Shown here: in pieces, positions 1-11,865 of the stretch
Layout of the letters: each line of letters opens with the position of its first letter
Position numbering within the stretch: position 1 is the first letter of the stretch
Assembly (NCBI RefSeq): GCF_014851395.1
Contig: NW_024041039.1
Span: 4,721,191-4,785,190 of the forward strand
Direction: 5' to 3'
Length of the DNA stretch: 64,000 nt
DNA from: Micropterus salmoides
Taxonomy: Eukaryota > Chordata > Actinopteri > Centrarchiformes > Centrarchidae
Notes under the pieces: generated by a model
What the model saw: the letters and a program-made list of their open reading frames with translations, nothing else
Databases searched by the model: none
Told to the model about the DNA's origin: nothing
Translations under genes and position numbers: made by a program

Positions 1-3000
1 AGTGCCGGATTAAGTGCTGAAGAAGAACAAGAGTACAGAGCTGTGACAGTTTCTGTTAAAACTGATAAAAGCTGATTTGTTGAAGGTCAGTTGTGTTGAC
101 AGACATGATTACAGAAACTTCCTCTGAATGTCTGCGTGCGTGTCTGTCTGCATGTGTGTGTGTGGTTGGCTATTTGCCAATATTTTCTGTGTACATCAGG
201 GGTGTGTGTTGTGGTTGTGTGCCTACGGCTTCAGCTGCACGTACACATACTGCACATGTGTGTTCGTGTGTGTTCAGCTTCGTTTGGTGTTGCAGCAGGG
301 ATGAGATCAGTTGAAGCCTTAATGACTCTGCAGAGACCGACAGTTTAAAAGACGCCGTCAGGAATCTGTTACCAGACTCAAAGTGTCAATCAGGGTGGTG
401 TAGACCCGCCCACCACCTCCTGTCACTCCCACGATGATTGACAGGTCTTCTACACTGTCTGACTAACAACAACTAAATCTGAGATTTTATGCTCTTGAAG
501 TGATGCTTGGAAAGACTGCAGGAAAACAGGCTTATGATAGTTCTGGTTGACAGTTTTCAATCTTTCCGATACTAATATTTAACTATTAACACTCAGAGAG
601 TGGATTCATCTGAAAAAAATCACACCCCTGATTGTTTTTTGTTGCATTTGTTATGTTTTTGTTGCATGTGTAGTCGCGGCGATCTCGCAATGTTAACGGA
701 AGTGAAATACAATTGTGAATCTGTCCCGTGATTCGGATCCGCTCAGAAATCTAATGGTTCTTCTTTGCCTCGTGCTAAACCCCTTTCCATCAAGAGTAAT
801 TAAAATTTTGCTATTAATCCTGCTGACAAACAAACTCAAATCATGACACGGAGAAGAAAGGCGGCAGGTGTAAAAATATATTTCTGTAATATATATATAC
901 ACTTGAACTGCATCTCACTATCATCCTCAGTGGATGGTGTTTGCATCGTAACATGCACTGAGGGAGACCAAGAGATGCTGTTGAAAGCGCTGAAAAAAAG
1001 TTAGCAAGTCGACTTTGAGGTAAGATTTCTGTAGTTTATTTCCTAAAAGTTACAAATAAAACAGTGTTTGTTATAAAATGTAGGGTTTTTTTTGTATAGA
1101 TTTGTATGCATCTTTCATGATGCTGGTCTTTATTTTGACATAATCTCATCTACAGGTCAATTTATTTAATTATTTCCTCATTTAATTATTGAATATCCAT
1201 TTATTTATCCATTAAACTCAACTTTTAATAAGCAGACTAGACTTTCTTAGAGGTACGAAGAAAGTGGACATCTGGACATCTTTTTCTTATTTTTAATTCT
1301 CTTCTCCTTTCTTTAATGTTTTGAAAATGTATAATGTATATAACCTAGTCTAGATATAAATTATGTAGCTTGAATAGAAATCCTGGATGCTAGTCGTGTA
1401 TCACAAACATTTTGACAAATACAATATTACAAGATATTTCTCCACAAACATCCGCAGGAACCCTTTTATTTACTGGGATATTTAAGGTATTATATTCATA
1501 TTTACATTCATAATATTTTTGCATATTTTATTAAATATTTGACAACAACGAGCCCTTGCATGTCTGACTCTGATTACGACTAATGCTTGTAAATATACTT
1601 AATTTTCTCAAACCAAAATAGCGTCTGATTGCCGTTTTAAACAGTTTATGAAAACTGGCTTTAACTTTATTAAATTAGTTCATTGTACAAATGCTTGTAT
1701 AACGACAATGACAAAAAGACTTCAGAGATTGAACCCTGAAAGCTTACGAATACTTAAAAATCATACATACATACAACTATTCTCTGTAAAATGGAAAACG
1801 TTTTCCAAAGAACACGAGGGGGGTTTCCCTGCGTCCCTTCCCTGCAGCGCTGCGACCTTTCGACCCGAGCAGGAAGCGGCTGATAAGCCGAGCGCAGCAG
1901 ACGACCATCAGACATGAAACTCTGTGTCAAAGTCAACAAAGGATCAAACTGTGGATTTCCTTCCAGGAAAAACAAACAGCTGATCCGGTCACCCGCACAC
2001 ACCACCTCTGCGAGGTCATTACAGGACATTTCACCCGTACGGCTTCATTTTGTTTGAAGTATTTTAGGGGCATGAAGTACTTCTTTGTGTATTAATTTAT
2101 ATTTATGTTGTAAGAAACCTTCATCAGCCTTTAAACTCACTATATCTCACAGAAACTTGCAGCTGTGTGCAGGAGTTTACGACCTTCCATGAGTTTGCAT
2201 CTAAACTTCATTTATAAAAAAGGTTCAGACAATATTAAGTCAATACAAAAAAACAGCGTCATTTTCTTGTACAATCTTATTAACATTACTGACTATATAG
2301 AGATGATAAAGTATGGAGGGAAAAGGTTGCAGCATATCAGGGTTTATTTTTGGAAAGATGACTGTCCACTGGAACTTCAACCAAAACACGTCAGCAAAGC
2401 TAAAACATCAACATCTCAGTGAGTCTGAGACATGTTTTTCTTTAAGAAACTGATTTAAGAACTCAAACTTTTAAAGTGCAGCAAGATTTAAGGCTTGGTT
2501 ATTGTTTTATAAAAGACATTTAAAGCACTGTATTTTATATTTCTATGTATACATAATTTTTAACAAATTACTTACAAATAAGTAAATAAAAGAAGAGAAA
2601 ACGACCATAAGTAACGTTTAACCCTGCTGGAAAAGTTGATGCTTGGCCCCCCACACAGACCAAATTCTTCTTGTCAACAGCAACTGAATTTAAAGAAGCT
2701 ATTTTTATATTGATAATGAAGAGCAAGAAGTCCTTTGTGAGATGGGAGGGAAAGCCTCTGTTTAAAGATTGGTCAAGAGTCAGTGTTTAACTTTATATCT
2801 TACAGTAAAACCCTTGTGTTACATTAAATTCAGTCTCATGACATGGAATAGCAAAGGGATCAATCATCCTGTTAAGTGGAAGAAGATCTTAGAAATTTGT
2901 TAATATTTTATTTCTCAACTTGAAGCTGGTGTAACAAAATGTCCTTGATATGTTAAAATGTCCTCAATGCATTTGGTTCCACTAGTATAACCGTTTATGA

Positions 3001-3987
3001 TTTACCATATGAGAGCTGTCTTTTGTATTTTAAAAAATAAACAGCATTTTCCAACATGAAATAAACATTTTATCACACAGCACAATTATCAAATAGGGAA
3101 GATTAACCCTCGTAATAGAGACACGTTCCTTTACAAAACCACTTCAAAATAATCTAAGATGATTTACACCGAACTCCATAATCTGTAACATTTCACTGAC
3201 GTCTGCGTCGCTCACGTGACCACGATGATTACTCGCAGATCTCACGCAACGTCCTTCATCTAATCCTCCGCATGTATGAACCTGATTAATGTTTGAACGT
3301 GGCTTTTTGTGTGTGTTCGTGGAAGCTCAATAAGGAAACAAAAACTAAGTACACCAAACCACAACACACTGACGTCTTAACCTGCAACCATGTAATCAAT
3401 GACTTCCCCTTTCTCGTTAGGAGCTTTTATTGTGAAACCCCTCTTATTGTGAAACAAAAAGGTGCGAGGGCCTCTCCGCGTGTCGTAAAAATCTCACATC
3501 CCGTTCCCTTCATTTGCTTCACGATCATCAACACACACACACACACAGCACTTTATACAGGAAGGTCACAGTGTAGATTAACCCTCATCAAACACGCGGG
3601 TCCCTGAACGCAACATTAACAAAAACAACACACCTTTAGTAACCTTATTGACGTCAGCGCTTGCCACCTGACGTCTGTGTTTACACATGCATCGCGTGCA
3701 ATCACAGCGACGTATTTGTGAATTGCTCTAAATGCGAAGAGGGAGGTTAGTGGGCGGGGTGGTGGAGTCGAGCCCCCCGTCAGCATGCGTGCGAGGGACT
3801 CCAGAGCTGCACGTAGGTCGGGTCTCCTTGGCTGCCAATGACGACAAAGCCCGAGCGCTGATAAAGAGCGGCTGACCTGCTCTGAAACCACAGGCAGTCT
3901 GCGATGAGGGGAAGCTGGGAAATCACGCAAGATTGTTTACACGCCGCGCTGAGGCACGTACACACACATACACACAAACACACACCA

Positions 3988-3990
<3 letters not shown>

Positions 3991-4022
<32 letters not shown>
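3991..4022. repeat. (ATC)n trinucleotide microsatellite
   Basis: About 32 bases of uninterrupted ATC repeat inside egln3 intron 1. It creates artificial poly-Ile, poly-His and poly-Met ORFs on both strands, which are not genes. Confidence 0.95.
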
Positions 4023-4589
4023 GCAACTGAGCTGCTATGGAGTGAAAATATGCAGAGAAACACAAGAGGGCTGGGCGGAGAGGAAATGATACAGAGGGGG
4101 GTGGGGGAGGATTCAAAACAAAAACGCCTCCGACAGCTGTTTTTAATTCAACTTTATCTTATCTGTGTAGTAGGAGGGAGCAGGGAGGGAGTGTAGAGAG
4201 GTCTGAGCAGTTGTTTGGCAGCTTTCCAGCCTGCTGACGGTTTAATGGCAGAGCTACGTGTGGAGCGTGAGGCTGCAGGTCTGTCTGGCTCCACGACATC
4301 TGTGAGCATCGATCTCACACGGCGCTTTCCAAACCGAGGGGTCCGGACTAAAAGACGAAATGACACGGGATTTTGAGGCCTATACTGCCAGAAATATCAG
4401 TGCTAAAACAATCTGATAACATGATACCTACAATTACAGCCCGACAGTGTAGATATTTTATCATCTGTGGCTGCGATTACTCCTCCACTTCATACAGGCA
4501 ATCACGAGATACTCCCCTTGTCTTGTCCAAAGTTTGTTTGGGCTGAAACTAGCCACTGTGCCTAAACCACAGTCCAGAGTTCAAGTATA

Positions 4590-4855
4590 TCAAATCACCG
4601 TCACAGAAAGAAAAACAGCAAATCCTAAGAAATAAGAAGCTAGAAATAAAGATTTGGCATTTTTGCTTGAGAAATGATTAGAGTGATATGTATATATGTT
4701 TAATTCTGCATTTTCATTTTTTAAGTCCTACTGTTTCTTTGGGTGTTCATTTATGTATTTTTAAATGATGTATTTACTGAGAATAATAATTATCGAAATA
4801 TCAAAATAGCTCCTGGTAATTTTTTTTGTTGATTGACTAATTGGTTCTGCTCTAG
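4590..4855 (+). mobile_element. GCTGCAACTAA-family hAT-like MITE, degraded copy
   Basis: The segment carries the usual interior of this abundant teleost element (agcaaatcct, a gaagct stretch, then ggcatttttgcttgagaaatg). It ends in a run resembling 'caaaatagct...gattgactaattgg' and 'gctctag', the degraded right terminus. Related copies lie at 14350-14790, 29364-29637, 33384-33560 and 34990-35077. The left end is not clear. Confidence 0.6.
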
Positions 4856-4977
4856 AGGTGGGGGGGGGGGGCGGCGCTGCATGAACTGTGTTTTTTCTTT
4901 TTACAAGCCAGGTCCTCAGCCAGCACTGTGTGTCCCTCCATGTTGTTAGAGAGTTTGTGAGTAGACGGACACAGACA

Positions 4978-5130
4978 CAGAGGGCGGGGCTTCGCAGTGA
5001 GGGAGAGAGAGGAGCAAACACTGACATGACTTTACGGAAACACATTAACTCAACATCAAACTATAATCGGCATAAACGGCATTACCTAATCTTACATATA
5101 TAAATTATACCGATATACCGCCCAGCCCTA
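4978..5130 (+). mobile_element. Dispersed MITE fragment ending CCGATATACCGCCCAGCCC
   Basis: Shares 'gagcaaacactg', 'caacatcaaactata' and the terminal 'ccgatataccgcccagccc' in the same order with 12585-12744. The terminus resembles the TAGGGCTGGGCG end of hAT elements. The left end is not identified. Confidence 0.6.
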
Positions 5131-5740
5131 ATCTGGTCAGATCCATAATCTCGTCTAATTACAGTATTCTCTGATTAAATAGTTCCTGAACTTTTGCCAG
5201 GTTTAAATAAAAGTTTCTGTTTGGATGTTTGTGCTCACTGAACATTTGAGAACTTTGAAGGAATATTTTTTTTCTACAAACAAACAAAAAAAAAAATGTT
5301 ATCATTTGAGCTGCGTGAGGATGAATTTAACGTTAACGTTGTTAGCGATCCCACTTGTAAGTTTTGGGAAGGTGGTGAAAAAGTGCCTTTATTACTGGGT
5401 AGTATAAAATATAGATAGTTATACTGTAGAAAATCATGCAACTGGACAACGTCACTTCTTAGAAACTGTACCCCGCTCTCCCTTAAACACCAGTCACGTT
5501 TCTTTTTCATTCATTAATAAAGCTTCCATCTAAAACAACACGTTACTGGCTGTGATAACATGTATATTAGATTGTACTCTGCATGGAAAAATCAATTATA
5601 CATGACTGTTCTTTGTTTTAATATCAGCATTATTTATCGCTCGCCCCGCTCTCTAAATATCAGCATCAGCCACAGAAAAACCCGTATCAGTCGACGACTC
5701 GCCCAAGGGCTTTAATTTAGCTTTTGGAAATTGTTTCAAT

Positions 5741-6050
5741 TAGGGCTGAAACGATTCAACGAGAAACTCAAGTAACTCGATTACGGAAAAAAACATCTTT
5801 GTTTAATCTATTTAACTACATACAGCACATTATGATGTGATTTGATGGCGCGGATTGCAAAATGGGAGGAAGAGAGACAAAATAGCGAGGGAAGAAGAAG
5901 AGACAGGCCACAGAAAAAGACAAAAATGAAAGTGTCCAAAGTCTGGGATCATTTCAATATTTCAAGTAAATGTATTTTTATCTGATTACCCGATAGAAAT
6001 ATCAGTAGAATACTCGATTACTAAAATAATCGATTGCTGCTGCAGCCCTT
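5741..6050 (+). mobile_element. Non-autonomous hAT element keeping a BED-finger coding remnant
   Basis: A 310-bp element starts TAGGGCTGAAACGATTCA and its right end, read in reverse, starts AAGGGCTGCAGCAG. It is flanked by a perfect 8-bp duplication, GTTTCAAT, at 5733-5740 and 6051-6058, as expected for hAT. The interior reads in a forward frame as a fragment resembling the start of a BED zinc-finger transposase (..KVSKVWDHFNIS..). It appears to be an internal deletion derivative of a ZBED-type hAT. A diverged relative in the opposite orientation lies at 13951-14278. Confidence 0.8.
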
Positions 6051-7124
6051 GTTTCAATTTACAGAGGAGCAGTTATGAAACTTTATCATGTTGCTGAGAT
6101 TTAAACAGAACGTTTATTATATGTTTTTACTTTTCTGCAAACAACTGCAAAAAGACAAAAGCTTCTTTATCCTGCTGAATGTTTATTCTCCTGCAGCATC
6201 TCCTGTCTGTGTGTGTGTGTATTTCTATTGTAACTGGGTTGACCTGTTTTCTTAAGAAGTTCCATCTGATAACTCACACACACACACAGATAATGGCTCA
6301 CACTGCTGCACGTGGAGATGGGGGTGGACACGCTGGGAATTTGTGTGTGGGAAGTAAGGATACTGTAAATCAGTGGGTGTGCGAGTACGTGAGCGAGTGA
6401 GTGAGTGAGTAAGCATTAGTGCATGCTGAGGAGTGAGGTACTGCAGAATTGAGTAAGTAGATGTGTGTGTACGTGAGAATGTCCACCTGCTACATCTGCA
6501 GTGGACCCTTTGTCTTACTCGGCCTCTGATTGGTTAAGCTCATATCGGAGTATGAATTATTGATTTCACCGTCGCATTTTGTACCGCTTGCCCTCGTAAA
6601 AACGTTTGCTCTCAGACTTCTGCTCTGCTCTCGGAGTTTGTTTTTAAGTGTTGACCATTGAAATGATCACTGCCTCAATGTGGGTGTGCTTGATATTGAA
6701 AGCTGGAGCGCAGGAGAATCTGCGCAAGCGACAACATATCTGACACCAAGCACACAGTTAGAGCACAATGAAAGACAACGCTCTTGAATAAAGACTGAAA
6801 ATAATCCCACATACTCACTTCTCTACCTGATGATGCTCTAATAAGCAGAATTTGGTATTTCTGTAACGTTCGGCTCTGCTAGCTTAGCTGACGTTGCTTT
6901 AAAATATATTAAATTAGAGTGAATTAATCTACAATCTCACAGGAAATTAGACAAGAAGCAGAAACAAAACAGCTACTGAGATGAAAATATGCAGGCAGCT
7001 AAATGACGTATGGCTAACAATGCCTCCAGATGGCTTTCTTTTGATGGCCAAGACATTACCAGAACTCTATGCTTCACCTAACAAACACTGCTCAGTGATT
7101 TGGGCACGAAGGTCTGGACTCTCA

Positions 7125-7375
7125 AAGTGTTTATTATCAATGCACAGCATTTGTCAACAATTATACCTTCTGCTATGATTATATATTTTATATTATACAA
7201 CTGTGTTTTACTGCATTCTCATTTATTAACTATTCATTAACTCCTCTGGAGGAGTTACAGCTGTTGATAAATACATCAATAAACACTTATATCTGCTTAC
7301 AACTACATTATTGTGTGTTATAACTAATTTATTCAACGTTTATATAAGCTATTGATTATGAATGCTAAATGTAAA
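7125..7375 (+). repeat. Dispersed repeat, copy 1
   Basis: About 250 bp shares order and sequence with 32295-32570, including 'ggaggagttacagc/ggaggagttatagc', 'aataaacacttatatctg' and 'gattatgaatgctaaa'. Class unknown; no ORF. It lies in egln3 intron 1. Confidence 0.7.
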
Positions 7376-9293
7376 TGTGCTCCCGGAGGTATTTGTTCTG
7401 GGAAAAGATGGAGCGTTCCTGGTAAATACTTGGATCCACATTCCCCAACACGTCTGCCTGTATGATTAATCAACACATGCTGCAGCACCAGAGGACACAC
7501 TGTGGACCTGAACTGGTTCAGCAAATTTCCCGTCCTTCCTGGAGCGTGTTCTGGTTTCTGAAGCCTTGGCTCAGGGCCCAGAGAGCGCCGCTGGACTGCA
7601 GCGAAAAGGCCTACACATTAAAAAGGAGGAACATACTATAGGGCCTCTGCAACAACACCTCACACATTTCAACATGTTTCCGTCAAGCGAAAACAAAAGC
7701 TTCGGTCAGCGTTGCTTTGTGATCTGAAGACTGACGTAGTTTTCAACGAAAGCTCACTGCTCTTCTTTCATTTTGAGATGCAGCAAATGCATCGAGTATA
7801 ACACAGTCCTCTTTATCAATACTACCCAGCGTTGGCACCAAGTGTGGGGCATCTTTCGGACCACAAGAGAGCCGAGTAACATTTTGAGGAGGTTAATAGT
7901 TATTGAGAGAGCAAGTAAATGGGATGAGCTGTTAAAAGACAAATACTGAGCGTCCTGAATGAATGACCAAACCAGGAAAAGCCTGAAATGACAAATATCT
8001 GATGCATCTGGTATCACCTGCATGCAACCTGAGTCCAGCCCAGTGTCCGACCTCAGCATTACTGAACGGCGTGAGCACAAAGTCTGTAAAAGCGAGAGAA
8101 GCCGAAACAATTTTGTAATACGTAAACAAAAGCTCGAAAAAAAGGTTTAAAATCTGACTTTAAAACCGCAGTTTTTTGACGGTGAAGTTAGTTGAAGAAA
8201 GCTCAGAAATCTGCTGCTATTCACTAAAACAAACGCGTCAGACAGAGACGTCTGCTCACTGTCACTGTGAACACGACACGGCAGCTGCACGTCAGCAGGC
8301 TCCTGTTCAGCAACGAGACACGATGAGACCGTCGCTCTAAATCATAGTGTACATCATATCTAATCTGGTGTCTGTTGAGAAATTAAACCATAGATTATAT
8401 AGTATCGACGGCGGGACCCTCGTTAACCTCTCGCATTAAGTATAAACCCACCTTTACAGGTGTCATAATGAACATTTAAAAAAGGCCTTGCACACATCTG
8501 GTCCACACACACACAAGTGATTACTTTGGCTGATGAGTCCCCTGTCAGCTTGGTTGCACCTGCTGGGGCAGGAAATCACATCTTTAATGTTTAATGAGTC
8601 CATGAAGTTCAGTGACATCACCACATTTCCAGTATCTGCCAAACGTCATCCTGAGCAGATGGGTGTGCAGGGCCTTTATGTGAAAATCTATATTTTTATA
8701 CATATTAAGACATTATTTACACAGAATCTGCTGTTTCCTTTCTAAAAGAGAAACAAAATAAACCTGTAAAACATATTCACCAAGTGAAACGCATTGCTGG
8801 GTGAGACTTGACGACTTGCGTGTAGATTTGAGATAAAACTATTCAGATTTCTGCGGGAAAATTTGCACTATTGATTTTTGATTTTGTACTTTTATATATT
8901 TCTGTTACTGTAACTTTACAGAATATATTTTATTATCTCTGATGAAACTTTCTGCATTTGTTTACTTCCACCCTCTCATGCCATTAATGTGTTGTGGCTG
9001 TAATGACAAACAAAGCATTTCATTGTCTTCTGTCAAGAAACTTTAAGTCAGTAAGAGCAGCTTGTGCTTAATTAAGATCCTGCAGTTTAAAAATAAGGTC
9101 AAATATCAACAAATGTGTGTTGATTAGAACTTTTAAATCGATCAATAAATGACAGATCGATTAAAATCAAGCCTAAAAAAACTTGTTCTGTTGCGTCCCA
9201 CTCCTTATGAATAATTATTAATATACTTTTTGGTCTGTTATTTGGATCGATATCTTGATTTTCCAGACTCGCGCTGCACTTGGCCTGGCTTAC

Positions 9294-9659
9294 CTTGGAT
9301 CTCTCCCGGATCGCTTTGCCCCCGAGCCGGCTGGCGCACACGGAGATCAGTTTATCGATCAGGTTGAGCAGGAAGCTGATCGCCTCGCAGCCGCGCTCCG
9401 ACCCGCTCACCCACGCGATCTTATCCCCGCGGATGCTCCTCCGGTGGACGCCCGGAACGGAACCGGCCAGCCGGCCGTCCTGCAGCGCTCCGGACCGGTG
9501 CATCTCCTTCACCTGATCCAGCACGGCGTCCCCGGCCAACTCCCCGAGGAGACCGTCCACGTAGCAGAAGCCCTGATCCAGCAGGCCCGGGACGACCCGC
9601 TCCAACGCCAAACGCTCCAGGTCCGAGTCCCGAAGTCCTACGTGCTCGATTAAAGGCAT
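9294..9659 (-). CDS. egln3: egln3 (PHD3) HIF prolyl 4-hydroxylase, coding exon 1 (residues 1-122)
   Basis: EGLN3 is a 2-oxoglutarate-, Fe(II)- and O2-dependent dioxygenase. It hydroxylates prolines in HIF-alpha, marking it for VHL-mediated degradation, and is itself HIF-induced. Reading minus from the ATG at 9659 gives 122 codons that align well with the N-terminal part of EGLN3. Recognisable pieces are DLERLALERVVPGLLDQGFC, GALQDGRLAG, RGDKIAWVSG, GCEAISFLLNLIDKL and the final RERSK. The exon ends in AAG|GTAAGC at 9294/9293, phase 0, just after the ERSK motif where the vertebrate gene also breaks. The short N-terminus with no MYND finger points to egln3 rather than egln1. The exon lacks the catalytic HxD...H residues, which are encoded downstream and outside the window. 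The ORF continues past the donor to 9099, but that tail is intronic. Codon use and CpG content are high compared with the flanks. Confidence 0.96.
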
Positions 9660-9709
9660 TTCAGACTGAGAGTGAAGGACTCAAAGTTCTTAGACAGCAA
9701 AAGAACTGA

Positions 9710-9716
9710 TTTTATA
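9710..9716 (-). promoter_or_regulatory. egln3: Possible TATA box of egln3
   Basis: Minus strand reads CATATAAAATC about 50 bases upstream of the ATG. If used, it would give a very short 5'UTR of roughly 20-30 bases. The transcription start could instead be further upstream; sequence alone does not decide. Confidence 0.3.
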
Positions 9717-10476
9717 TGACAGGTGTGCTGAGATAAAGTCTTTCTCCCTCCGGGTCTCGCTCATGTGATGTTTGATAGACTGTTCAAATTCAACAGTAAA
9801 AGCAGAAGAGCCGGTTTGTATTGATCCTGCGTGTCTGGACTCATTTTTATCTCCGAGCTCTTATTAAGGCTGCAACATTGTCAAGTCAGCAAGTGTACAA
9901 ATACGCTGCTTCCGGTTGCGTATACGATTTTGAATTCAAAATAAATGCTCTGTTGGGTGAGATCAGCAGTCCATTCCTTTCCTTGCATATTATTTCACAC
10001 GTTTGTCCCCATTTAGGCATTTAACCGCCACGTACTGTGCCATGTTATTTCTTGGTAGAAGTTCATATTCAACAGTTTTTTTTGGGGGGGGGGGGGTGAA
10101 AATGAAAATAAACGAATTACATAAAAATAGATTTAAAAATTAGCTCAACCAGTAAGGAAGGTGACACAATTTTGCGCTTTTGCTGGAAAAGCCAATTAGT
10201 CGATTGACCGAAAATGATTTATCAAGCAAAAATACCAAACCTTCTCACATTTCATCTACTCGAATGATAAGATTTTTCTCAGTTTTTTTATTTAATTTTA
10301 AATGTAATACACATGTGGGTATTTGGATTATTTTGTCTCAACAACTCTGAACAGAGTACATTGCAGTAATTCTTTATTGCTCATATTATGAATATGATAA
10401 TATATACAGACATTGTATTATTTAGCATACTTTTTACTATTTTTTAATTTTTATACTTATGTATATGTGTACTGTA
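9717..10476. other. egln3 upstream flank, no feature recognised
   Basis: AT-rich sequence with a G run at 10084-10096 and a fragment near 10130-10230 that resembles the GCTGCAACTAA MITE family. No ORF of interest. Confidence 0.5.
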
Positions 10477-10726
10477 AGGCGGCCGTGGCTCAGGAGGTAG
10501 AGCTTGTTGCCCTTTATTTGGAAGATCGGCGGCTCGATCCCCTGGCTCCTTCAGTCTGTGTGTCGAATTGTCCTTGGGTTCCAAGATACAGAACCCCAAA
10601 TTGCCCCCAGTGGCTGTTCCATCGGTGTATAAATGTGTGTGAATGGGTGGATGTGAGATAGTGTAAAAGCGCTTTGATTGGTCAGAAGACTAGAAAGGCG
10701 CTACACAAGTACCCTTCAGACCATTG
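10477..10726 (+). mobile_element. tRNA-derived SINE
   Basis: The head is tRNA-like, with an A box (tggctcaggaggtag) and a B box (ggctcgatccc). It is followed by the typical teleost SINE body: 'gtccttgggttccaagatac', 'gaaccccaaattgcccc', 'gctgttccatcggtgt' and 'ggtcagaagactagaaaggc'. About 250 bp, plus orientation. Not a functional tRNA gene, because the acceptor stem does not close. Confidence 0.9.
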
Positions 10727-11294
10727 TTTGTGAAAGAGACATGTTTGTGAAAATGTACCTGACAAGAGACCTGATTCTGAATATTTTTTGTGACATTATA
10801 CAAGCTAAATTTATCAAGTGCACTAAAATATCAATATATAATAATAAGACAATGATATATTTTATTAATATAACCAACCATGAGGCTACCGTTTAACTTC
10901 CAAGCGCATCAGCAACATTGGAGAGCGACGCTTTTATTCTGAAGGTTTACGTTTGAACATCCGGTCACATTGTGTTGGCTTTATAGTGAAAGTATGCGAT
11001 GGGGGAGACCAAGGGGACGTGCTGGATGTGATGTACGCCGTGAGAGGGAGGAGAGGGGGGACCGAGTAGCCCAGTGGCATCTATTATTACACCGACTGTT
11101 GTTTATAATTGTGTCAAACATTTCAACGTATAGACGGAAATGACCGAGAGGCCTTTTCACAACATGCAGACTACATTTTAAACAAAAGCAACATAAACTA
11201 GTATTCAGCAGTTTATTTACTAGGAAGTCCCAACATAGGCACACCGTTGCTTTAACATTGGGAAAATGTAAAGAAAGTAAAATAAGCAAAAGTC

Positions 11295-11420
11295 ACTCCA
11301 CTCGCCCGCTACGTGCCCGCGCACTGGGCGTGCCCGCCGCCATTGAGGACTACACAAGTCGCATGTAGCCCTCGCGCTCCCTCCCTCCCACTCGCGAGGA
11401 AGTAAACAGTGTGAAGTTGA
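11295..11420. promoter_or_regulatory. CpG-dense segment upstream of egln3 with HIF-type cores
   Basis: A short GC- and CpG-rich island in AT-rich surroundings, about 1.65 kb upstream of the egln3 ATG. It contains ACGTG at 11311-11315 and GCGTG at 11328-11332 on the plus strand. HIF binds RCGTG, and EGLN3 is a known HIF target, so this is a candidate upstream control element or alternative first exon. No ORF supports a gene here. Confidence 0.35.
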
Positions 11421-11865
11421 CCACGCGCCTGGAAAAGACTGAGAGCAGCTGATAAGAGCAGATAGCCTATACAGGATGATAATAATAACAATAACAATAA
11501 ACAGAGTTTGGACTTTTTAAACGTGATCACTGAATAGAAACTCTTGTATTTGGGTCTATTTTTAGTTGCCGCTGGTGGGTTTGTCAGTGTCTTTCACTCA
11601 GCTGTCAGAAAACGCTTAATGTCAAGACCTTATCACGACTTTATAGATTTGTCAGATTAACTCCTTTAATAAACAGTTTTTCTGACTTTCCACCGAAATG
11701 CTTATAAACAAATTACAGACCACTTCTTTCCCCCCCTCCTCCCCCATATTCTGTATATTTCCGGCCCTTATGATGAAATGTTGTTTCAAAGAGGTCTTTA
11801 CTGAACCTAAATAATATCAGAACCTAAAAAAGCATTTAATTGTAATTGTATAAACTCATTAGATT

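Larger units (their letters stand above)
1..9293 (-). other. egln3: egln3 intron 1 (partial, runs off left edge)
   Basis: The exon 1 donor at 9293-9292 opens this intron, and no later egln3 exon is visible down to position 1. I looked on the minus strand for the catalytic block of the second exon (the HxD iron motif and the asparagine/glycine-rich loop before it) and did not find it, so the intron is at least 9.3 kb. It holds MITE copies (listed separately), a (CA)n stretch near 3531-3547 and an (ATC)n tract. Otherwise I see no gene in it. Short ORFs here are random or low-complexity. Confidence 0.75.

Noticed and set aside
3991..4022. Poly-His/poly-Ile/poly-Met coding repeats
   Set aside because: All are frames of one (ATC)n microsatellite in an intron.
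9255..9653. 132-aa plus-strand ORF across egln3 exon 1
   Set aside because: Antisense shadow of the CpG-rich coding exon. The minus-strand reading has clear EGLN3 similarity and a consensus donor.
10480..10560. Possible tRNA gene (A and B boxes present)
   Set aside because: The acceptor stem does not pair and a SINE body follows directly; it is the head of a SINE. The same applies at 40671 and 53435.
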